From Spirochaetota bacterium (lineage in GTDB: Bacteria > Spirochaetota > Leptospiria > Turneriellales > Turneriellaceae): a stretch of DNA of 10,768 nucleotides. The translations under genes and the position numbers were made by a program. The notes under the pieces were generated by a model. The model worked only from the letters and a program-made list of their open reading frames with translations. It ran no database searches and was not told where the DNA came from. Of the stretch, positions 5,644 through 10,768 are shown piece after piece. The stretch lies in NCBI GenBank assembly GCA_963205035.1, contig CAUJII010000102.1:1-10768 (forward strand), written 5' to 3'. Position 1 is the stretch's first letter; each line of letters begins with the position of its first letter.

Positions 5644-7011
5644 GTGCAAAAATTACTATTCATTTATCTTTTGGCGGCAGGCGTTGTGTCCGCAGCGGAT
5701 GTGGGATTAGTCCCCCCACCCGATAAGGCTTCAGAAGCGAAAGACATTCCGGCTCCTTTGCTTCGGAAAGCGGACGAAGCGAAAAGCGTCCGCCTAACTC
5801 TCGAAGAGGTCGAGAAGTCGTTTGTTGAGCGCAACCTTTTGTTGCTCGCAGCGCATTATCAAATCGAAGCGAAGCGTGCGCTTGTCTTGCAGGCAGGGCT
5901 TTACCCGAACCCCAATGTTTTTTTGGAAACAAATATCTATAACCACCAAACGAAGCAATACTTCGACGCGACTGAAAACGGCAGCCAAGTTTTGCAGGTG
6001 CAGCAGCTTTTTTTATTGGGTGGCAAAATTGAAAAGCGCAAAAACGTTGCGAAGATTGGCGAAGCGCTCGGTGAAAACGAATTCTATAATACTTTGCGCA
6101 CGCTCAAATTCGAGTTACGCAAAACGTTCTTTGCTCTCCATTTCATGCGCGAGAGTATTTTGTACTACGACCAAACAATCGAAGCTCTGGCGCGCACGGT
6201 AAAATCTGCGGAAGTTGCATTGTCGCGCCGAGCGATTACCCGCGCAGAATATCTGCGGCTCAAAGCGCTCAATTATTTTCTGCGTAACGAGCGTGCGAAC
6301 ATTTACGTCGATATTCGCTTGAAAGAAGTCTCCTTGCGCGTTCTCATGAACAGACCCGAACTCGCAGATTTGGAAATTCTTCCCGTTGTGAACGAAAAAG
6401 AGTTGGAAAACGTCGCTCTAGACAACCTGGAACGCACGCGCCTTCTTGCCTTAGCGGAAACGTATCGACCGGATATTAAAGCGGCGCTTCTCAACTTGAA
6501 GTTAGAAAACGCAAACTTAGACTTGCAAGAAGCCAACGCGGTTCCCGATTTAGCGGTGGGCCCCGTCTTCAACCGCGCGAATACGTACATTCGTAACTAT
6601 TTCGGTGTGACTGCGCAGGTGACAGTGCCGCTCTTCGACCGTAACCAAGGCAACATCGAGGCGGCAAAGCAAGCGATTATTGCGCGCAAACAAGAACTTA
6701 TCAACGAGCGCATGAAACTCGAAGGCGAGTTGGCGGCGGCCATCATTCGCGCGAAAGAGAAAGACAAGATTTATCGCGACTTCAAGGGAGGGCACGTACC
6801 CGATTTCAAAGAACTCGTCGATGTGATGGTGAAGAGCTACCAAAAGCGGTATATCTCGGTCATCGAATTAGCGGACTTTTTTGAGACGTATAGAAACACA
6901 ATCGTGCAGCTTGTCGATCTCAAGACGCAACGGACCGAAGCGCTCGAACAGATCAACTTCGCCATTGGTAAAGATATTTTGTTCTTACAGACGCAACCGA
7001 GGGAGAAGTAA
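5644..7011 (+). CDS. czcC: CzcC-like outer membrane efflux protein (TolC family)
   Basis: The outer membrane channel of a tripartite RND metal efflux system. It forms a trimeric barrel with a long periplasmic alpha-helical tunnel that passes exported cations to the outside. The product is 455 residues. A GTG start with a strong ribosome site leads into a signal peptide (MQKLLFIYLLAAGVVSAAD, cut near 17-18). The body shows the duplicated OEP layout: LTLEEVEKSFVERNLLLLAA...QAGLYPNPNVFLE in the first half and YRPDIKAALLNLKLENANLDLQEANAVPDLAVGP...VPLFDRNQGNIEAAKQ in the second, with long helical stretches after each. GLYPNPN and PLFDRNQGNIE are typical of the CzcC/CusC branch. It is followed one base later by the ATG of the small outer membrane protein gene, so translational coupling is likely. 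Substrate specificity is not readable from this subunit. Confidence 0.9.
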   Translation: MQKLLFIYLLAAGVVSAADVGLVPPPDKASEAKDIPAPLLRKADEAKSVRLTLEEVEKSFVERNLLLLAAHYQIEAKRALVLQAGLYPNPNVFLETNIYNHQTKQYFDATENGSQVLQVQQLFLLGGKIEKRKNVAKIGEALGENEFYNTLRTLKFELRKTFFALHFMRESILYYDQTIEALARTVKSAEVALSRRAITRAEYLRLKALNYFLRNERANIYVDIRLKEVSLRVLMNRPELADLEILPVVNEKELENVALDNLERTRLLALAETYRPDIKAALLNLKLENANLDLQEANAVPDLAVGPVFNRANTYIRNYFGVTAQVTVPLFDRNQGNIEAAKQAIIARKQELINERMKLEGELAAAIIRAKEKDKIYRDFKGGHVPDFKELVDVMVKSYQKRYISVIELADFFETYRNTIVQLVDLKTQRTEALEQINFAIGKDILFLQTQPREK

Positions 7012-7012
7012 T

Positions 7013-7558
7013 ATGAAAAGAAGAAAGCTCGCTTTATTTTTGCTTTTGGTACTTGCCGCGTCGCCCTCGATCGCTGCCGCCGAAGGAGTCGTCTCAAAAG
7101 ACCAATTCACGGCCGCTTACGAAGACGCCGATAACGCGGTTACTAAAAATCGAATTACAAACTCTTTTCTGACGCTCGGTGCCACAATCGGAATTCCAGC
7201 GGGTCTCAACGCGCATGCATCGTTCTATCTTTGGCGCTTTGTCCTGCGCGGCTCCGGCATGTTCTTCCATAAAGATCTCTTGGGCGCGCAAGCGGATGCC
7301 GGCTTTTCTTTCTTGAACGGTCCGCGCTTGCGGCATAGCGTTTCATTTGTCGGCGGTTATACGAAGCGAAACCCACTCCTGACACTCAACGCAAACGCGG
7401 CAGAGACTGTCCGCTCTGCAAGTTATATCGGCGCCACATACGATCTATTCATCGATGGGTTTTTCTTACAGACAGGGTTGGGTTACCCGCTTTCGGGAGA
7501 GCTTTCGAGCCCATTACTCATTTTTCAAGTCGGTTATCTTTTTTATTTTCCACAATAG
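7013..7558 (+). CDS. Small predicted outer membrane beta-barrel protein within the czc operon
   Basis: A 181-residue protein, family not recognised. Signal peptide MKRRKLALFLLLVLAASPSIAAAEG is cut near AAA-EG. The mature part is rich in alternating hydrophobic/polar strands with aromatic ends: SFLTLGATIGIPAG, AHASFYLWRFVLRGS, DAGFSFLNGPRLRHSVSFVGGY, SYIGATYDLFIDGFFLQTGLGYPL and the last strand LLIFQVGYLFYFPQ. This suggests about eight strands and an aromatic C-terminal end close to the usual barrel signal. The ATG is one base after the czcC stop, with a GGGAG site inside the czcC end; czcB follows at once. Standard czcCBA operons have no gene at this position, so it may be an accessory porin or channel-stabilising factor, but that is inference from context. 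No metal-ligand cluster is visible. Confidence 0.65.
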   Translation: MKRRKLALFLLLVLAASPSIAAAEGVVSKDQFTAAYEDADNAVTKNRITNSFLTLGATIGIPAGLNAHASFYLWRFVLRGSGMFFHKDLLGAQADAGFSFLNGPRLRHSVSFVGGYTKRNPLLTLNANAAETVRSASYIGATYDLFIDGFFLQTGLGYPLSGELSSPLLIFQVGYLFYFPQ

Positions 7559-7561
7559 GAG
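7557..7561 (+). promoter_or_regulatory. Ribosome binding site for czcB
   Basis: AGGAG overlaps the stop of the preceding gene. It is six bases before ATG 7568 and only three before ATG 7565, so the second of the two tandem ATG codons is preferred. Confidence 0.6.
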
Positions 7562-7567
7562 TGAATG

Positions 7568-8527
7568 ATGAAAACAAAAAAATTAATTCTGCTCGTCGCA
7601 TTGGCCCTTCTTGCCTCTTGCGCAAAAAAAGAAAATCCAAGGACGGTCTACGTTCCGCCCGAAGTCAAAGACAACGGCGATATAATCTATTTTCCGCCCG
7701 GGGCGCAAGCGCGGGCGCGTATCGAAACGCAAGCTTTTGGCAAAGGGAAGAAATTTATTCAAATCGAAGCGCCTGCGCGCATCGTCGCGACAGTCGGTCG
7801 CTCGGTTTCGAGCGGCGGCCGCATCGTGCTTTTTGAATCGGCGGATCTCAACACGGCGTACGCCACGTATCGGCAGGCGCGGAACGCCATCAACCGCGCG
7901 ACGAAAAATTTACGCCGCGTGAAAGATATGTATTCGATGGAAGTAGCGACCGAAAGAGACATCATCGAGGCCGAAACGGAACAAGGTAACGCAAGCGCAA
8001 ACGTGGCCGAGGCGGAAGGCAAACTCCGTGCAGCGGGTATCAATCCCACAGACCTCAACAAGTACGGCAGCAATGTCGCGTGGCTCATTGCCGACATTTC
8101 CGAGAGCCGTTTCGATACGACGAAATCGGGAACGCCTGTGCATATCACGTTTGAATCGTATCCCGATAAAAAATTTAAGGGGCGCGTGCAAGCTGTCGGC
8201 GATAATATCGATCCCGAAACGCGCACAGTCAAGGTGCGCATTCTTCTGCCAAACACGCACAACACGCTCAAGCCGGGGATGTTTGCCAAGGTGGAGTTTT
8301 TGGGCGATAAGCTCGCTCCGATGGTCGTTCCCTTCACTTCGGTTTTTACCGTCGAGGGAGTGAATTTTGTTTTTGTCGAAGAGGCCAAAGACACCTTCCG
8401 CAAGACAAATGTAGTCTTGGGTAATTCCAACGTGAATTATGTCGAGATCTTAAGCGGCCTCAAGAAAGGCGCTACGGTTGCGACCGAGGGCGGTATTTTC
8501 TTGAAGGGTCTCTCCGTCGGGTTTTAA
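7568..8527 (+). CDS. czcB: CzcB-like membrane fusion protein (periplasmic adaptor lipoprotein)
   Basis: The periplasmic adaptor linking the RND pump to the outer membrane channel. The product is 319 residues. A lipoprotein signal (MKTKKLILLVALALLASC) carries the lipobox LASC with Cys18 as the lipidation site. After a Pro-rich linker come a shortened barrel-sandwich segment (IQIEAPARIVATVGRSVSSGGRIVLFESADL), an alpha-hairpin (about 95-160, AYATYRQARNAINRATKNLRRVKDMYSMEV...AEAEGKLRAAGI), and a beta-barrel domain with the well-kept block GDNIDPETRTVKVRILLPNTHNTLKPGMFAKVEF. The membrane-proximal end is TEGGIFLKGLSVGF. CzcB proteins of proteobacteria are usually longer; this compact form resembles leptospiral ones as I remember them. 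Translation probably starts at the second of two tandem ATGs. No His-rich metal-binding N-terminus is present. It follows the small outer membrane protein gene by nine bases and precedes czcA by 18. Confidence 0.88.
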   Translation: MKTKKLILLVALALLASCAKKENPRTVYVPPEVKDNGDIIYFPPGAQARARIETQAFGKGKKFIQIEAPARIVATVGRSVSSGGRIVLFESADLNTAYATYRQARNAINRATKNLRRVKDMYSMEVATERDIIEAETEQGNASANVAEAEGKLRAAGINPTDLNKYGSNVAWLIADISESRFDTTKSGTPVHITFESYPDKKFKGRVQAVGDNIDPETRTVKVRILLPNTHNTLKPGMFAKVEFLGDKLAPMVVPFTSVFTVEGVNFVFVEEAKDTFRKTNVVLGNSNVNYVEILSGLKKGATVATEGGIFLKGLSVGF

Positions 8528-8545
8528 GATTTTAGGACTTACTCG

Positions 8546-10768
8546 ATGGAAAAAATAATTTTTCGTATCATTGAATTTGCGTTAAAGCACAAGCTCCCAA
8601 CGATTGCGCTCGCCGTCGTGATCGTGTCTTTAGGTATTTGGTCGTGGGTTGGCATTCAAAAAGAAGCGTACTCCGATATTGCCGACACGCAAGTGCGCTT
8701 AGTCGCGGCGTTGCCGGGCCGCGCGGCGGTCGAAGTCGAGGAGCGCGTCACGCTCCCCATCGAGCGCGTTCTCAACAACACCCCAAACGTACGTGTGCGG
8801 CGTTCGCGCACAATCAACGGGCTTGTCGTCTTTCAATTTGTTTTCGACGAAGGTACGGATGATTATTTCGCGCGGATGCGTCTCATGGAAAAGGTCAAAG
8901 AGGCCGACATTCCGCCGGAGGTTGAACCGCAACTTGCGCCGATGAGTTCCCCTTCGGGAGAAATTTTTCGCTACGTTCTCGAAACAAGACGCAACCATAC
9001 ACCCATGGAGGTGCGAACGATACAAGATTGGGTTGTCATGCCGAAGCTCTTGGGCGTGCCTTGCATGGCGGATATTGTCACGTTCGGAGGGCTTGCGAAG
9101 CAGTTCCATGTCATCACAACGCCGGAAAATTTGGCGCAGTATAAAACGAATGTCGAAGAAATTACGACAGCAATCCAAAATAATAACTTGAACACCGGCG
9201 GAAACATCTTGCGGCAAGGCGACCAAGGCTTTGCCATCCGCTCCTTAGGCGCGATACGTAATATTTCCGATTTGAAAAATATTGTCGTGAAAGTGCAAAA
9301 CGGAGTGCCTGTTTTTGTCAAAGATCTTGCGTCTGTCGAGGTCTCTCCGCTCATTCCGCAGGGTATCTTGACGTACTTTACTCAAGACAAACTCGAAGGC
9401 CAGTTTCGTTCGTCGTCGGGTGTTCAAGGGAATATCGCCATGCGGCGGTGGTGCGACCCCAACCACACAGGAGAGGCGATTCGCGCGAAGGTTGCAGAAA
9501 TCAACCAGAAGAATTTGCCCGAGGGGATGCAAATCAAACCGATGGTCGACCGTGCAGACCTTGTCGATTATACGCTGCGTACGATCGGCTCGACGCTCAT
9601 CGAAGGCATTACCGTTGTCACGCTCATCCTCATCTTTTTTATCGGGTCGATACGCACCGCGATGGTCGTCGTCCTAACGATTCCCTTTTCTCTACTTTTT
9701 GCTTTCATCTTGATGCGGATGACGGGGCTTACAGCTAACCTATTGTCTTTGGGGGCGATTGACTTTGGCATCATTGTCGATGGCGTCGTCATTATGGCGG
9801 AAAATCTTATGCGGAGTTACCGCGAGAAAAAACTTAACCGCGATAAGAATATCAATACCATTACGCTTTCGAGCAGCAAAGAAGTCGGGAAAGAAATCGT
9901 CTTTTCGATCCTCATTATCATCTTAGCGTATATCCCCATCTTTGCGTTCCAGCGAGTCGAAGGGCGTCTCTTCAAGCCGATGGCGTTTACGATTTCTTAC
10001 GCGATTTTAGGATCGCTTCTCTTCGCAATGACGGTCATCCCCGTCCTCATGTCTGTCATCTACAAAAGGTATTGGGAGTCGGACGCTAATCAAAAAATAG
10101 AATGGCACAATCCTATTTACCATTGGCTCGAAGCGAAGTATACGCGTCTCATTGCGTTCCTTATACCGCGCGCGAAGAAAGTCGTCTTAGGCGCTTTCTC
10201 GCTTGTACTTGTCCTCATCGTTTTCGGCACAATGAAAATCGGTTCGGAGTTCTTGCCCGAACTCGACGAAGGAAACCTGACGCTGCGCGGTTACTTTCCC
10301 GTGAACGTTTCGCTCCAGGGCGCGCAAAAAGCGGTCCCAAAAATTCTGGATACGCTCGCGAAAAACAAGATGATTGCGAACGCGGTCGCGCAGATGGGAC
10401 GGAACGATTCGGGCACGGACCCTCTGCCGCCCAACCGGTTGGAAGTCACCATGTCTCTCCACGACTACAAAACGTGGGACGAGAAAATTACAAAAGAGGA
10501 GCTCCTCCTGCGCATTATTAAAGATTTGGAACACGGCTTCCCTGCGGTCCACTGGAGTTTTTCGCAACCCATCATGGACAACATGGCGGAGGCGATTATG
10601 GGAACGATAGGCGACGTCGCAGTCTTTGTCTATGGGCCGGATCTCAAAATCGACAGACGAATTGCGATGCAGATTTTGGGAATTCTCAAGACGATCCCAG
10701 GCGCATCGGAATATGGGTTAGAGCAGGAAGCCGATACGCCGCAACTCACGATAAAAATTAAGAGAGAG
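8546..10768 (+). CDS. czcA: CzcA-like heavy-metal RND efflux pump (3' partial)
   Basis: Inner membrane proton/cation antiporter of the HME-RND family, the driving subunit of the CzcCBA pump. The frame is open from ATG 8546 (AGGA eight bases upstream) to the window edge: 741 codons of an expected 1,040 or so. Recognisable in order are TM1 (LPTIALAVVIVSLGIWSWVG), KEAYSDIADTQV, LPIERVLNNTPNV, APMSSPSGEIFRY, FGGLAKQFHV, NNNLNTGGN, RADLVDYTLRT, the TM2-TM4 block and KIGSEFLPELDEGNL opening the second periplasmic half. TM4 carries DFGIIVDGVVIMAEN with proton-relay residues D406 and D412. This DFG-type motif belongs to divalent-cation pumps (Zn/Co/Cd/Ni classes) rather than Cu/Ag CusA. The usual DGA is DGV here. 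The exact metal cannot be decided, and the C-terminal half of the second repeat is outside the window. Confidence 0.95.
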   Translation, partial: MEKIIFRIIEFALKHKLPTIALAVVIVSLGIWSWVGIQKEAYSDIADTQVRLVAALPGRAAVEVEERVTLPIERVLNNTPNVRVRRSRTINGLVVFQFVFDEGTDDYFARMRLMEKVKEADIPPEVEPQLAPMSSPSGEIFRYVLETRRNHTPMEVRTIQDWVVMPKLLGVPCMADIVTFGGLAKQFHVITTPENLAQYKTNVEEITTAIQNNNLNTGGNILRQGDQGFAIRSLGAIRNISDLKNIVVKVQNGVPVFVKDLASVEVSPLIPQGILTYFTQDKLEGQFRSSSGVQGNIAMRRWCDPNHTGEAIRAKVAEINQKNLPEGMQIKPMVDRADLVDYTLRTIGSTLIEGITVVTLILIFFIGSIRTAMVVVLTIPFSLLFAFILMRMTGLTANLLSLGAIDFGIIVDGVVIMAENLMRSYREKKLNRDKNINTITLSSSKEVGKEIVFSILIIILAYIPIFAFQRVEGRLFKPMAFTISYAILGSLLFAMTVIPVLMSVIYKRYWESDANQKIEWHNPIYHWLEAKYTRLIAFLIPRAKKVVLGAFSLVLVLIVFGTMKIGSEFLPELDEGNLTLRGYFPVNVSLQGAQKAVPKILDTLAKNKMIANAVAQMGRNDSGTDPLPPNRLEVTMSLHDYKTWDEKITKEELLLRIIKDLEHGFPAVHWSFSQPIMDNMAEAIMGTIGDVAVFVYGPDLKIDRRIAMQILGILKTIPGASEYGLEQEADTPQLTIKIKRE

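Noticed and set aside
6881..7012. Upstream extension of the small outer membrane protein into czcC
   Set aside because: The extension overlaps czcC out of frame and would bury the clear signal peptide that starts at ATG 7013.
7759..8430. Long antisense ORF (223 codons) opposite czcB
   Set aside because: It mirrors the codon pattern of a well-supported gene, has no protein-like motif or ribosome site, and is best read as a shadow frame.
8699..9226. Antisense ORF (175 codons) opposite czcA
   Set aside because: It lies wholly inside the confirmed czcA frame and its translation has no recognisable domain.
9361..9480. Possible frameshift in czcA around the TYFTQDKLEGQFRSSSGVQGNIAMRRWCDP segment
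   Set aside because: The frame is continuous and the segment reads through into the conserved DRADLVDYTLRT block; it is a normal variable loop of this pump family.

Overview
The window looks like ordinary chromosome from a Gram-negative-type bacterium, most likely a spirochaete of the order Leptospirales. The diderm envelope is supported by a TolC/CzcC-type outer membrane protein, a predicted small beta-barrel and a lipobox-bearing periplasmic adaptor. The Leptospirales assignment is inference from remembered resemblance: the adaptor has the short build and ending (GLSVGF) I associate with leptospiral CzcB proteins, and CzcA and citrate synthase fit too. By eye the base composition is moderate in GC and fairly even.

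Layout. Bases 1-1286 (+) hold nearly all of citrate synthase; only a few N-terminal codons lie outside the window. Three minus-strand genes face it (4036 down to 1344): a membrane-tethered PQQ-like beta-propeller protein, a PlsC-type acyltransferase, and a degenerate DUF2064 glycosyltransferase-like protein. They are closely spaced and may be one transcript. A three-copy tandem repeat of about 25 bp fills the gap between the convergent gltA and DUF2064 genes, and the outer copies contain the stop codons of both. Reading divergently from the propeller gene is yajQ (4176-4667, +).

From 4668 to about 5150 is a scar-like accessory patch. It holds an 86-bp element of nested, mutually exclusive inverted repeats, then a decayed VapBC toxin-antitoxin pair: an antitoxin-like ORF with no convincing start and a PIN toxin cut off after 36 residues.

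From 5179 to the window edge (+) is an apparent heavy-metal efflux cluster: an unrecognised small exported protein, a terminator-like hairpin, czcC (outer membrane channel), an unrecognised small outer membrane protein, czcB (lipoprotein adaptor) and czcA (HME-RND pump, cut off by the window end after 741 codons). The genes from czcC to czcA are separated by 1 to 18 bases and probably form one operon. CzcA, CzcB and CzcC would form the tripartite pump. The DFG...D motif in CzcA favours divalent cations (Zn/Co/Cd/Ni class) over Cu/Ag. No metal-responsive regulator gene is visible.

No RNA genes, CRISPR arrays, intact insertion sequences or prophage genes were seen. No stretch over 300 bases lacks a gene or remnant. 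I did not find a clearly novel multi-gene system. The best leads are the nested inverted-repeat element, the convergent-stop tandem repeat, and the two unassigned envelope proteins in the czc cluster.
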